Numbered from the stretch's first letter, positions 46,701 through 54,762 are shown. The stretch: DNA of 64,000 nucleotides from an uncultured Opitutaceae bacterium (GCA_903890485.1 CAITBM010000116.1:124001-188000), one strand, 5' to 3'. The notes: generated by a model not told the origin, from the letters alone. Made by a program: numbers and translations.

Positions 46701-48210
46701 CGTCGACGTAGTAGAGGTAGCAGCTCGAGAGCTGGCTGTGGAGCGTGCCGCTGTTGAAGAGCGTCGGGGTTGACGAGCAGAACCGGCGCGTCTTGTAGAG
46801 GTCGTAGAGGCCGACGGCCTTGGACTCGCGGTCGCCCTTCTCGTCAAGGAACAGGCCCATGGTGACCCGCATCCAGAAGACCTGGGGCGTCTCGATCCGG
46901 CGCGAGGGCTTCGAGACCTTGTCGACGATCAGGTAGCGATCATAGAGCGTCTGGACGCCCAGAAAGTCGAATTCCAGGTCGGAAGAGGGATCCAGTGCGC
47001 TCGCCATTCGGGAAAGGTCAAATTCCAAGAGCCGTGGATTGAGGCGCTTGATCGCGATCCCGTGCTCCACGTACTTCTTGAAGACCTTTTGGTGGCACTC
47101 CTTTAGCTTCGCGATCCCGTCGCGCATGATGTCCCAGCCTAGGACCTCCTCGTAAATGTAGGTCAGCTGGATGCGGCCGGCGAACTTGGCGAAGTCCGCG
47201 TCTTTCTCGATCAGGGTCTTCGAATTGAGGATGATCGTGGCATCCAGGTCCTTCTGGGATATCTGATCGTAGACGGCACGGCGGAGCTCTACCTCGATCT
47301 CGTCGGCCGAGAGGCACAGGTCGAGACCGGTCATCGCGAAATCGATCCTCTTGCGCAGGTCCGCCCCATCCCAAAGGACGGTCTCGCCGCTCACCTTCTT
47401 GACGACAACCAGGGTTTCCTGGCCCGCTGCGGCCTTATCCGCCGCCGGGACCGGCGTCTCGGCCTCGCCCCTGTCGCGGGCGGCGGCGCGCTCGGCCCTG
47501 AAGAGGATGTAGGCCTCGGCCACCTTGAAGTGCCCGGCCTTCATGAGCTCCTCCTGGACCATGTCCTGGACCTCCTCGATGCGAACAAAGGCCTGGTTGG
47601 ACCCGTTCACGCGGTCGGAGACCGCCTTGGAGATCGCCACGGCCGGGGCCGAATCACGCGCAAGCGACAGGAAGGTCTTCCGAACCGCGATCTCGACCTT
47701 CTGGTCGTTCCACGGAACCACCTGGCCATTGCGGCGGATCATGCGAACGGCGCTCTGCGCGGCCGACTCGCGGCTCACGGAGAGCTTGCGGGACCGGTTC
47801 AGCAGCAGGCTCTTCGCCACCATGTAGGCGTTGTTGTCCACGAGCGTCTTCTCGATCAGCTCGTAGAGGGCGTTCAGGGTCAGGCGGAGCGGGTTCTGCT
47901 TGCGCGACATCTCGACCAGGTTGCCGCCGAGCTCTCGGCAGATCTGGGAGACCCAGGCGCGGTTCTTGTCGTTGAAGATGTCCTTCTCGCCCTGGGAAAT
48001 CAGGACGTTGGTCAGTGCCTTCCCCAGGGTATCGGCAACCTCGGTCATGTCGAAGCGCTCCTCGCCGTGCGGGCACAGCAGGACGATCGGGGGCAGCGAG
48101 ATCTCAACGGCCGCGATGACGTCGCGCCAGGCGTAGATGGGTTTCTGCTCGGTGGGGGCATGGACCGTCCGCTTGAGGGCCAGGTCGTGTGCCAAAGGTG
48201 TGTTGTTCAT
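43744..48210 (-). CDS. nrdA: Class I ribonucleotide reductase alpha subunit interrupted by an intein
   Basis: The 1488-residue precursor reduces to about 1107 residues after removal of the intein at 712-1092. The mature enzyme reduces ribonucleoside diphosphates. The N-terminus holds two clear ATP-cones (about 155-242 and 265-350, e.g. RRNGQVVPWNDQKVEIAVRKTF) and a degenerate cone at about 50-140. Cys497 (LSSCYLYY) and Cys1107 (TAVCNLGS) match the redox pair equivalent to E. coli Cys225 and Cys462. Cys711 in SSNLC matches the thiyl Cys439, and the following Glu is in TEIT after the intein. The C-terminus ends CEACQ, the redox-shuttle CxxC. A ribosome binding site (AGGA) lies 10 bp upstream. 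nrdB is 149 bp upstream on the same strand. Confidence 0.95.
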   Translation of the reverse strand: MNNTPLAHDLALKRTVHAPTEQKPIYAWRDVIAAVEISLPPIVLLCPHGEERFDMTEVADTLGKALTNVLISQGEKDIFNDKNRAWVSQICRELGGNLVEMSRKQNPLRLTLNALYELIEKTLVDNNAYMVAKSLLLNRSRKLSVSRESAAQSAVRMIRRNGQVVPWNDQKVEIAVRKTFLSLARDSAPAVAISKAVSDRVNGSNQAFVRIEEVQDMVQEELMKAGHFKVAEAYILFRAERAAARDRGEAETPVPAADKAAAGQETLVVVKKVSGETVLWDGADLRKRIDFAMTGLDLCLSADEIEVELRRAVYDQISQKDLDATIILNSKTLIEKDADFAKFAGRIQLTYIYEEVLGWDIMRDGIAKLKECHQKVFKKYVEHGIAIKRLNPRLLEFDLSRMASALDPSSDLEFDFLGVQTLYDRYLIVDKVSKPSRRIETPQVFWMRVTMGLFLDEKGDRESKAVGLYDLYKTRRFCSSTPTLFNSGTLHSQLSSCYLYYVDDSIEGIFQRGIAENAYLSKWAGGLGGSWTAVRGTGAYIGGTNGESQGVIPFLKLHNDQLVAVNQGGKRKGSGCAYLESWHNDIFEFLELRKNTGDDRRRTHDMNTANWIPDLFMKRMEARAPWTLFRANEVPDLHDAYGRKFEELYLNYEKLSEEGKIHGHKVEALDLWKKMLSMIFETGHPWITFKDPCNVRSPQDHVGVVHSSNLCCITADQRVVTSEGLVTIGYLYEKARSLALVGGAGNTLLTDEPVNTVFGRSGAVPAGPMLLPRPDAPIVRIWTKEGYTHKVTPDHKVWVVGSGWVEAQELKRGDLIEIQQSEGLWGTEDSSDLALVAGFVAGDGTFMKHGGDSTSVCIDLWANEFSLIEDVELAVSRILDAAGETAVTTSSLEPKFRGDEYKKRLCSAPLARVLSRLGFTAGSKLKVPEFVWTGSRETAAAYLRGLYAANATVESSGEVTTCALASVSRDFLGEVQLLLANFGIKSSLTRMRTGGLAELPDGNGGTREYYQNELWSLHVSSIRGCRILENLTGIGRLRGNARFLSNLEKPGYVQKMHATFEALEQLPNEDAYCLQVFTDEHSWTVNGLVTKNTEITLNTSKDETAVCNLGSVILETHLLPDGALDHRKLRETIRMAVRALDNVIDINFYPTEAAQRSNKRHRPIGLGVMGLANTLYMKGVAFASPEAVEFNDEAMEAIAFYAYEASSDLAAERGTYSSYKGSKWDRGLLPPDTVDLLEKERGLPIQVPRTSRMNWEPLRAKIAAQGMRNSNVLAIAPTATISNITNTSPCIEPTYKNLFVKSNLSGEFIVLNPFLVKDLKARGLWDQDMMDNLKYFDGELKDIERIPADLKQKYLTAFDIDHKWVIDAAARRQKWIDQSQSVNLWIKTPDLKTLSHMYRHAWHTGLKTTYYLRGLGASNIEKATVQVKKEMRGAAGETKAETATRDAANLTTSPFGAGTAPAKEYTAEEKTACSIEAMRNGGTCEACQ
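44935..46077 (-). other. Intein within nrdA (381 residues, LAGLIDADG type, endonuclease degenerate)
   Basis: The insert begins at Cys712 (CITADQRV, splicing block A) and ends at Asn1092 (VNGLVTKN). Joining the flanks restores SSNLC-TEITLNTS, the normal reductase sequence. Block B is TPDH at intein residues 81-84. A first LAGLIDADG motif is LVAGFVAGDGTF (Asp132 kept). The second reads LRGLYAANATV at 232-242, where the usual DADG is AANA and the catalytic Asp is Asn, so homing activity is probably lost. The penultimate residue is Lys380 rather than the usual His, and the +1 extein residue is Thr. The host gene is intact around it, so splicing is presumably still required. Confidence 0.93.
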
Positions 48211-48359
48211 TGTCTAGATTCCTAATGATAAGAGACTTGAAATAAGTGGGAAATTAACGGCGCGATAAGATGCCCACACGCCATAAACGGCAGATCACAG
48301 GCAACGGAAGCGTTGGAGGGAGGTCGGCTTTAGGGACTCGAGGGGAGACGGCTCGTTAA

Positions 48360-49445
48360 TCAGAGCTCGTCGTCCGATGCGACTTTCAGGGATGAGGACT
48401 TCTGGTACTCGGTGACTCGGCCCTCGAAGAAGTTCTGCTCCTTCGCTATGTCCATCATCTCAGCGAGCCACGGAAGCGGATTCTTGATGCCGCCTGAGAG
48501 CGGCGCCAAACCACAGCCCTCGAGGCGGCGATCGGCGATATAGTCGATGTAGGTCTGGAAATCCTCGAGACGCAGGCCCACGGCGTTCACGGGCAGGCAG
48601 TCGCGGATAAAGTCCTTCTCCAGAGCAATGGCCTCCCGCATCAGGCCGCGGAGCTCCTCCTTGTATTCCGGGGTCCAGATCTCTCGATTCTCCTCAATCA
48701 AGTCCATGAATAGGTTACGGAACACCTCGATGTGATTGGACTCGTCGCGAAGCGTGTAGCGGAACATCTGGCCGATGCCCGGGAACTTGTTCTGCCGGTA
48801 GAGGGAAAGAATCATCCCGAACAGCCCGTAGAACTGGGTTCCCTCCATGCATTGACCGAAGACAAAGATGTTAGACGCCAGGAGGCGCTTGTTCTCCAAC
48901 TTAGTGAGGTCCAGATCCCTGCGCAATTCCTTCGAGATCCTGGTGACGAATTCATTCTTCCGGACGATGGTCGGTACGTCCTCGAACATTGCTTCGCATT
49001 CGTGGGGATTAATGCCCAGGGATGCGATCATGTAGAGGAGCGAGTCGGCGTGGATGTTCTCCTCGTGGGCGTGGCGCCCCAAGACGAGCTTGAGCTCCGG
49101 GGCGGTCACCAGTTCACGGACCACGTGCTGGATGTTATCTCCCACAATGCCTTCTGCTGCCGAGAAATACCCAATTCCCATGCGGATGATCCACCGCTCG
49201 ACGTCCGACACCGCCTTGGTGTCGCGCCACTGCTCGATGTCCTTGCCCATCGGGATGTCCTCCGGCTCCCAGTGGTTGGCCTTCATCGTGCGGTAAAGGT
49301 CGTACGACCACTGGTACTTCAACGGCAGGAGGTTGAAGGTCATCGTCTCGCGGCCGTTGATGACCCGCTTGGCTGCGAACGCGGCTTCAGCCTTCGCCTG
49401 GTCGAGGACGAAGGTTTTGGTGCCGACTTGGAAGATTTTCTGCAT
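48360..49445 (-). CDS. nrdB: Ribonucleotide reductase beta subunit, class Ic-like (no radical Tyr)
   Basis: This 361-residue ferritin-like protein provides the radical-generating metal site. Predicted ligands are Glu98 (SAAEGIVG), Glu129 and His132 (EENIH), Glu201 (CMEGTQF), Glu235 and His238 (RDESNH). The radical Tyr of classical proteins should be four residues after His132; here it is Leu136. The first ligand is Glu, not Asp. Both features match the class Ic (Mn/Fe) group known from Chlamydia trachomatis, which has Phe at this position. Segments such as IMEG/CMEG, LSLYRQNK and IGLK/GLAPL near the C-terminus also resemble the chlamydial protein. nrdA follows 149 bp downstream. Confidence 0.95.
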   Translation of the reverse strand: MQKIFQVGTKTFVLDQAKAEAAFAAKRVINGRETMTFNLLPLKYQWSYDLYRTMKANHWEPEDIPMGKDIEQWRDTKAVSDVERWIIRMGIGYFSAAEGIVGDNIQHVVRELVTAPELKLVLGRHAHEENIHADSLLYMIASLGINPHECEAMFEDVPTIVRKNEFVTRISKELRRDLDLTKLENKRLLASNIFVFGQCMEGTQFYGLFGMILSLYRQNKFPGIGQMFRYTLRDESNHIEVFRNLFMDLIEENREIWTPEYKEELRGLMREAIALEKDFIRDCLPVNAVGLRLEDFQTYIDYIADRRLEGCGLAPLSGGIKNPLPWLAEMMDIAKEQNFFEGRVTEYQKSSSLKVASDDEL

Positions 49446-49775
49446 GGCTGCTGGCGCGAAAAGAGTGAGTTGCGGGGTAGTAACGGGCTATTTCCAACGC
49501 GAAATAAGGCTAAGCGACCAAAAGTTGCTGGAACTTATTTACGCGTTGTTGACCACAACAGGATGTGGTCCCCGGCCCGAACAACCACAACCTATTGAGC
49601 TTTGATTTTCGGCCGTCAATAGGTTTGTGCACCCCTATTGTTAAATTTGTCCAATATTTTTGGGTTGACAACAAAACGGCCCAAACTTGGCGGGAGGGGC
49701 CGCGGGCCCTGCTTTCTAGGGCACCCCGAGCGTCCTTGCAGACCCCCAGTGACAATAGGGGTATCCAGTCCTTAA
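49446..49775. promoter_or_regulatory. nrdB upstream / dinB downstream region with repeated operator-like motifs
   Basis: This 330-bp gene-free stretch must hold the nrdBA promoter on the minus strand. It contains four copies of CCTATTG in alternating orientation (49591-49597, 49617-49623, 49634-49640, 49753-49759). Two perfect inverted repeats use them: AACCTATTG/CAATAGGTT (49589-49625) and ACCCCTATTGT/ACAATAGGGGT (49631-49762, wide spacing). Two NrdR-box-like dyads lie nearer nrdB (separate entry). A possible -35 TTGACG is seen on the minus strand, but no convincing -10 pairs with it. Confidence 0.55.
49553..49600 (-). promoter_or_regulatory. Pair of NrdR-box-like dyads upstream of nrdB
   Basis: CCACAACAGGATGTGG (49553-49568) is the core of a perfect dyad GACCACA/TGTGGTC. 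A second site, CCACAACCTATTGAGC, lies at 49585-49600. Against the NrdR consensus as I recall it (ACACWATATATWGTGT) they match at about 10 and 11 of 16 positions. The 32-bp centre spacing (three helical turns, 16 bp between boxes) is the arrangement known for NrdR. They lie about 108 to 155 bp upstream of the nrdB ATG. Confidence 0.5.
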
Positions 49776-50966
49776 TTACCTATCCCCTCCCCCGCCGAGC
49801 TGGTGACCGCGGATGACCACCGATTCCCGGCCTCCCCGGTTAAGTTTGTCCATCACATCGGCGAGCTTCCTGCGCTTCTCATCGTTCTCCGCGAACATCT
49901 GCAGCTGCTCGGGTCCGTCCTCGACGCTTGAGAGGCGCACGCCGACCAGGCGCAGCGGGAGCTTCTTGCTCCACGCGGCCCGCAGGAGTGGGGTGACAAG
50001 GGGATAGAACGGCGCCTCCAGGTCGGTCGGCGCCTCAAGGCTCTGTCCGTGCGACTCGTGTGAGAAATCTGGATACCTCACCTTGACCGTGATCGTCCGC
50101 ACCTTGACGCCGTCGGAGCGAACCTTCGGGAGAAGTTCGTCCACCATGCGCTTGGCGACCTGCTCTACCTTGGCAAATTCCCTCTCGTCCTCCCCGAAGG
50201 TCTCCTGTTTCGAGTAGCTCTTCGCGTCGTCGTGCTCCACCTCGACCCGGCTTTCATCCCTTCCCCTAGCCATCTCGATGACCTGCCGCCAGCCCCGGCC
50301 AAAAAGGGACGCGAGTTCGCCCTCGCTCCTCGCGAACAGGTCGCGGATCTCGCGGATGCCAGCCTTGGCAAGGCCTGCCTCTGTCTTGGCACCTATTCCC
50401 GGGAGTTTCCCGACCGAAAGTCCCTCGAGGAACAAGGCCTCCTCCCCTGGCCGGACCACCACGAACCCCCGCGGCTTGCGGAGCTTGGAGGCGATCTGCG
50501 CCACCAGCTTGTTCGAGGCGATGCCCATGGAGACGGGGATCCGAAGCTCTTCCCAGATGCGTCCCTGGAGGCCGCGCACGGCGCCCTCGACGGCTGCCTG
50601 ATCCGGGAACCGGCAGGGACCCAGGTCCAGGTAACCTTCGTCGATCGAATTGCGCTGAACCTCGGGGGTGAGCGTCTCGCAGAGGTCAAACATGCTGCGG
50701 GAAACCTTCCCGTAGAGGCCCGCGGTATGGGGGATCATGACCAGGCCCGGGCACACGCGCAGGGCCCGCACCGTCGGCATCGGCGTGTACACCCCGCAGG
50801 CCCGGGCCTCGTAGCTGGCCGAGGAGATGATCCCGCGCTCGCGGCCGCCAACGGCGCACTTCTTGCCGACAAGCGAGGGGTCGCGCGCCTGCTCGCAGGA
50901 CACGAAGAACGCGTCGGCGTCCAGGTGCACGATGGTTAGGGGGCCCGACATGGCCATGCGCCTCAC
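49776..50966 (-). CDS. dinB: DNA polymerase IV (Y family)
   Basis: This 396-residue error-prone lesion-bypass polymerase has DADAFFVSCEQ (first catalytic Asp and Y-family FF), SASYEARACGV, and SIDEGYLDL with the catalytic Asp-Glu. The helix-hairpin-helix region reads VGKLPGIGAKT. Near the C-terminus EQLQMF is a good beta-clamp binding motif. The GTG at 50966 overlaps the stop of the upstream TPR protein gene (GTGA); ATGs at 50957 and 50951 are alternatives. It is the last gene of an operon of three TMTC-like proteins, an unusual setting. Confidence 0.95.
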   Translation of the reverse strand: MRRMAMSGPLTIVHLDADAFFVSCEQARDPSLVGKKCAVGGRERGIISSASYEARACGVYTPMPTVRALRVCPGLVMIPHTAGLYGKVSRSMFDLCETLTPEVQRNSIDEGYLDLGPCRFPDQAAVEGAVRGLQGRIWEELRIPVSMGIASNKLVAQIASKLRKPRGFVVVRPGEEALFLEGLSVGKLPGIGAKTEAGLAKAGIREIRDLFARSEGELASLFGRGWRQVIEMARGRDESRVEVEHDDAKSYSKQETFGEDEREFAKVEQVAKRMVDELLPKVRSDGVKVRTITVKVRYPDFSHESHGQSLEAPTDLEAPFYPLVTPLLRAAWSKKLPLRLVGVRLSSVEDGPEQLQMFAENDEKRRKLADVMDKLNRGGRESVVIRGHQLGGGGDR

Positions 50967-52909
50967 CGTCCGGCCCCAGCCCCTGCTGATTCGAGGCGCC
51001 GCGCCAGGGCGAACTGAACCTGGGCTTCGGCCTGGCGGCCCAATTTTCCCAGGACCATGCCCATTTGATAGTGGATATCCGCGCTATCCGGGCCGCGCCT
51101 CAGGGCCTCCTCGTATTCGGAAAGCGCCCGCTCCGGGAGCCCGGATCCGGAAAGTGCCAAACCATAATAGGCATGGGCTTCCGCGTATTCCGGTCGAATC
51201 CTTATCGCCTCCTCTATCTCGGGAATTGCCTCCTGGAATTGCCCTTGTTCGGCAAGGGCCAAACCCAAGTTGGCGTGCGCCTCGGCAAAATCCGGCTTCA
51301 TCGCCAGCGCTTGGCGGTATTCGAGCACCGCCTCGGGAAGCCGCCCCGAGTTGGCGAGCGCATTGGCGAGCCCGTAATGGACCCCGGCATGATTGGCCCC
51401 CAGACGAAACGCGTTCCTGAAATGAGCCTCCGCCAGGGAATACCGGCCAGCCTGGTTAAGCGCATATCCCCAATTGTACTCCGCGGCCGCGAACGAGGGT
51501 CGGGCCCGGAGGGCGCCGGCATAGGCCTCCTCGGCCTCCGCAAAACGCCCTGCCTTGGCGAGAAGATTGCCCAGGTTATTGTAGGCCTCCGGGTAGGTCG
51601 GGTTAAGACGGATCGCCTCACGGTAATGGGCGACGGCCTCCTGGGGCATCCCCTTCTGAACGAGCACCACGCCCAGGTTGTCATGCGCAAGCCAACTGTC
51701 GGGATTTCGAGCCAGGACCGAACGGTAGAGGGTTTCCACGTCCCGGTAATTGCCACACTGGCGCCACGAGAGGAAGGCCAGGAGCCCGACAAGGACGACA
51801 CCTCCAGCAAAGGCGGCGGGATACATGCGCGGAGCCAAGCGCGCCACGGCGGAGGCCAGCGCTGCTGCTATGGCTCCAATTGCGATGGCCGCCGCCAGAT
51901 ACTGAAAATGGTCGGCGACAAAGGAGAACACGAACGGGTACACGTCCACGAAACCAAGGGCCGGAAACAGGGTTCCCACATAGAGGAGGGCGGCCGCAAG
52001 GGTGCCCCGGCTCCTTCCGCGGAGCAGGAAGAGACCCCCGAGAAGGGCAACGGCGCCGAGCGGGAAGAGGTACTGCCCGGGGTCGTGGCGGTCCAGGGTC
52101 CAGCGCGGGTAGATGAAGACCAGGTCAGTCGGCCAGACCAGTTTCCCGAGGTAAAACCAGGAGGCCCGTCCCGCTACAAGGAGCCGCTCTGGGGCCCCGA
52201 GGCTGAACGCCGCGCCGCGGGCCCCAACGAAAGTCCGCTCGACCCAGGCCGTTAGTGCTCCCCCACCCGCACCCATTGCAAACCAGGGCAATAGCGGAAA
52301 CACGTCCGCTTTAAGCGACAGCCGGCCGCGTTTCCACCAGAGAACCACCAGGATCGCCGCCGGCAGCGTTGCGGTGACACTCTTGCTCAGGAGTGCCAGG
52401 GCGAAAAGGCCCAGGCCTGCCAGGTACCACCGCACCCGCCTTTGCGAGTCGAACCTCAGGTACGCGAGCGCAGCGGAGAAATAGAAGACCGCCGAAAGGG
52501 TGTTCTTCTGCTCCGACACCCAGGCCACCGACTCGACGCACACCGGGTGGACGGCAAAGACCGACGCCGCAAGCAGCGCCCCGGGCAAGGCCAAGCGCCT
52601 CATCAGGAGATAGAGGAGGCCGCACGCGGAAAGGTGCAGGACAACGTTCACCAGGTGGTAGCCGAGCGCTCCGTCGCCCCACATGCGGTGCTCGAGCCAG
52701 AAGGCGCTGTGGAGGACGGGATAGTACTGCTGGGTCGCGCCGACCTCGGTCCATATTCTCCACAGCCCTTGGACCGAGCGCAGCTCGGGCCGGGTCACGT
52801 GCGCATCGTCATCCCAGATAAACCCGCCGCCCAGGGCCGATGCATAGGCCGCCAGGACAAGCGCGGGGAGCAGGAGGGCGACCCCCAAGTGGTATCCAAA
52901 GCGGCGCAT
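50963..52909 (-). CDS. TMTC-like membrane protein with C-terminal TPR repeats (third of three)
   Basis: This protein of about 648 residues has about ten to twelve membrane segments in the first 390 residues and about seven tetratricopeptide repeats in the rest (e.g. YPEAYNNLGNLLAKAGRF). An acidic pair in the first periplasmic loop (GGFIWDDDAHVTRPEL, Asp33-35) and AVHPVCVESVAWVSEQKNTLS are the signatures of GT-C-fold protein O-mannosyltransferases of the TMTC/PMT type. It may transfer a polyprenyl-linked sugar to a protein. The ATG at 52909 is preferred over an upstream TTG. Its stop overlaps the dinB start (GTGA). The enzyme activity is inferred by family resemblance. Confidence 0.83.
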   Translation of the reverse strand: MRRFGYHLGVALLLPALVLAAYASALGGGFIWDDDAHVTRPELRSVQGLWRIWTEVGATQQYYPVLHSAFWLEHRMWGDGALGYHLVNVVLHLSACGLLYLLMRRLALPGALLAASVFAVHPVCVESVAWVSEQKNTLSAVFYFSAALAYLRFDSQRRVRWYLAGLGLFALALLSKSVTATLPAAILVVLWWKRGRLSLKADVFPLLPWFAMGAGGGALTAWVERTFVGARGAAFSLGAPERLLVAGRASWFYLGKLVWPTDLVFIYPRWTLDRHDPGQYLFPLGAVALLGGLFLLRGRSRGTLAAALLYVGTLFPALGFVDVYPFVFSFVADHFQYLAAAIAIGAIAAALASAVARLAPRMYPAAFAGGVVLVGLLAFLSWRQCGNYRDVETLYRSVLARNPDSWLAHDNLGVVLVQKGMPQEAVAHYREAIRLNPTYPEAYNNLGNLLAKAGRFAEAEEAYAGALRARPSFAAAEYNWGYALNQAGRYSLAEAHFRNAFRLGANHAGVHYGLANALANSGRLPEAVLEYRQALAMKPDFAEAHANLGLALAEQGQFQEAIPEIEEAIRIRPEYAEAHAYYGLALSGSGLPERALSEYEEALRRGPDSADIHYQMGMVLGKLGRQAEAQVQFALARRLESAGAGAGR

Positions 52910-52941
52910 TGGCTTCAAACCTCAGGGGTTCGCACCCGGAG

Positions 52942-54762
52942 TCAACGATTAGGCGGGTGGCGGGCGGCGCCAAACTCGGCTGCCGCCTCCGACTCCCGTC
53001 CCAGCCGCGAGAGCGCCTGGCCCAGGTTGTAGTGGGCGCCGGCATAGCCCGGGTCGATCCGGAGGGCCTGGCGGTACTGGGCCACGGCCTCGTCCAGGTG
53101 TCCCTGGCGGAACAGCGCGTTTCCCAGGTTCAGGCGAGCCTCCTTCAAGTCGGGGTCGAGCGAGACCGCCTTCCTGTATTCAGCCTCGGCCTGGTCCGGC
53201 AATCCCAAAGCCGCAAGTGAGAGGCCGAGACCGTTCCGTGCGGGGGCGCGGCCTGGCTCGAGGGCAAGCGCCGCACGGAACTGTCCGGAGGCCTCCGAGG
53301 CCCGGCCGGCCTTCAACAGCGAAAGCCCAAAATTGAAGTGGGCGCCCGCGAACGACGGGTCGAGCGCCACCGATGCCCGGTAGGTCTCGAGGGCCTTGTC
53401 CGTATCGCCCAGCTGCTCCTGGGCGTTTCCCAGGTTCGCCAGGGCTTCCGCGGAATCCGGGCGGAGCCGGACCGCCTCAAGGAGCTCCGTCCGGGCCAGC
53501 TCGGCGCGGCCCTCCTGGAGGAGGACTCTCCCGAGATTGCTGTAGGCGAGCCAGGAGCCGGGATTGCGGCGAACAGCCTCCGACCACAGCGAGCTCTCGT
53601 CCCGGAACGTGCCCGCATAGGCGTGCGACTCCCGTGCCAGGAGCGCCACCAAAGCCGCGGCCACAAGGGCGAAGGCGGCACGAGTGGCCCCTCCTTTTCC
53701 CCAGGCTCTCTCAGTCCAATCCTGGGCCGCACCGAATGCCACCGCGGCCAGGGCAACCACGCCCACCAGCGAAACGTAGGCGAAATGGTCCGCACGCGGT
53801 GAGATCCGCGAGTAGGCCATGGGAACGAGCCCCAGGACCGGGACCAGGTTCAAAAAGAACCACCCAAGGCCGAGGAGCGCGTGCCGACCGAAGCCTTCGC
53901 GCCTCCACCAAAGAACCCCGAGAAGCGCGGCGAGGGCAACCCATGGCAGCCACCCGGGCAAGGGTCCGGCAGCCGGGGGATAGATCGGAGCCAAATCAAA
54001 AGGCCAGACTGCCTGCCCCAGGTACGCGAGAAGGCTAAACCCCGCCTGGCAGGCCCGCTCAGCCAACGGATCATGGGGCCCCTTTAAACCGATGGCCCGG
54101 GTCGATTGGAACCAGACGGTGGCCGCGCCCATCGCTAGGGACGCGGCAAAGAACGGGGCCGCCTTCGCCAAGTCGCGCAGAGAGACGCGGCCCCGGCGCC
54201 ACCAGACGAACAACAGGATGGCGAACGGGAACATCACAACCGAGGTCTTGCAGGCGAGGGCCGCCGCGAAGCAGGCGAGCGCCCAGAGCCAGACGGCCCT
54301 GCTCCCCGAGCGGTTGAATGCGACGATGGCAATCGAGGCGAGAAGCAGTGGGGGGAGCGAAAGCGTGTTCTTGAGCTCGGAGATCCAGGCCACCGATTCG
54401 ACGGCGACCGGATGCACGGCAAAGAGAAGTCCGCCAAGGAAGGCGCCGCCAACCTCGAGGGCCGCTAGGAGCCGCCAGACCAGGAGTGCCGACAGCACGT
54501 GGAGCCCAAGGTTCACCAGGTGGTAGCCCAGAGGATTGGATCCCCAGACCTGCCACTCGGCCCACTGCACGCTGGCCTTGAGCGGGAAATAATCCATGCC
54601 CTCGGGGTGGACCCAGGCCCTCCACCAGCCGCCCGGCTCCCGGAGGGCGGCGTTCTGCGCCACTTCCAGTCCGTCGTCCCAGACCCAGGTGCCGTGCAGG
54701 CAAGGGCCGTAGACCCAGCCGGCCACCAGAACTATCAGGAGAGAGCGCAGGAGGGTCCTCAT
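52942..54762 (-). CDS. TMTC-like membrane protein with C-terminal TPR repeats (second of three)
   Basis: This protein of about 606 residues has the same architecture: a multi-spanning N-terminal half and about six TPRs after about residue 400. The first-loop acidic pair is HGTWVWDDGLEV (Asp29-30), and AVHPVAVESVAWISELKNTLSLP is the second signature. The ATG at 54762 overlaps the stop of the preceding gene (ATGA), so it is preferred over the longer start at 54798. It is clearly paralogous to its two neighbours but diverged from them, suggesting tandem duplication and specialisation rather than recent copying. Confidence 0.83.
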   Translation of the reverse strand: MRTLLRSLLIVLVAGWVYGPCLHGTWVWDDGLEVAQNAALREPGGWWRAWVHPEGMDYFPLKASVQWAEWQVWGSNPLGYHLVNLGLHVLSALLVWRLLAALEVGGAFLGGLLFAVHPVAVESVAWISELKNTLSLPPLLLASIAIVAFNRSGSRAVWLWALACFAAALACKTSVVMFPFAILLFVWWRRGRVSLRDLAKAAPFFAASLAMGAATVWFQSTRAIGLKGPHDPLAERACQAGFSLLAYLGQAVWPFDLAPIYPPAAGPLPGWLPWVALAALLGVLWWRREGFGRHALLGLGWFFLNLVPVLGLVPMAYSRISPRADHFAYVSLVGVVALAAVAFGAAQDWTERAWGKGGATRAAFALVAAALVALLARESHAYAGTFRDESSLWSEAVRRNPGSWLAYSNLGRVLLQEGRAELARTELLEAVRLRPDSAEALANLGNAQEQLGDTDKALETYRASVALDPSFAGAHFNFGLSLLKAGRASEASGQFRAALALEPGRAPARNGLGLSLAALGLPDQAEAEYRKAVSLDPDLKEARLNLGNALFRQGHLDEAVAQYRQALRIDPGYAGAHYNLGQALSRLGRESEAAAEFGAARHPPNR

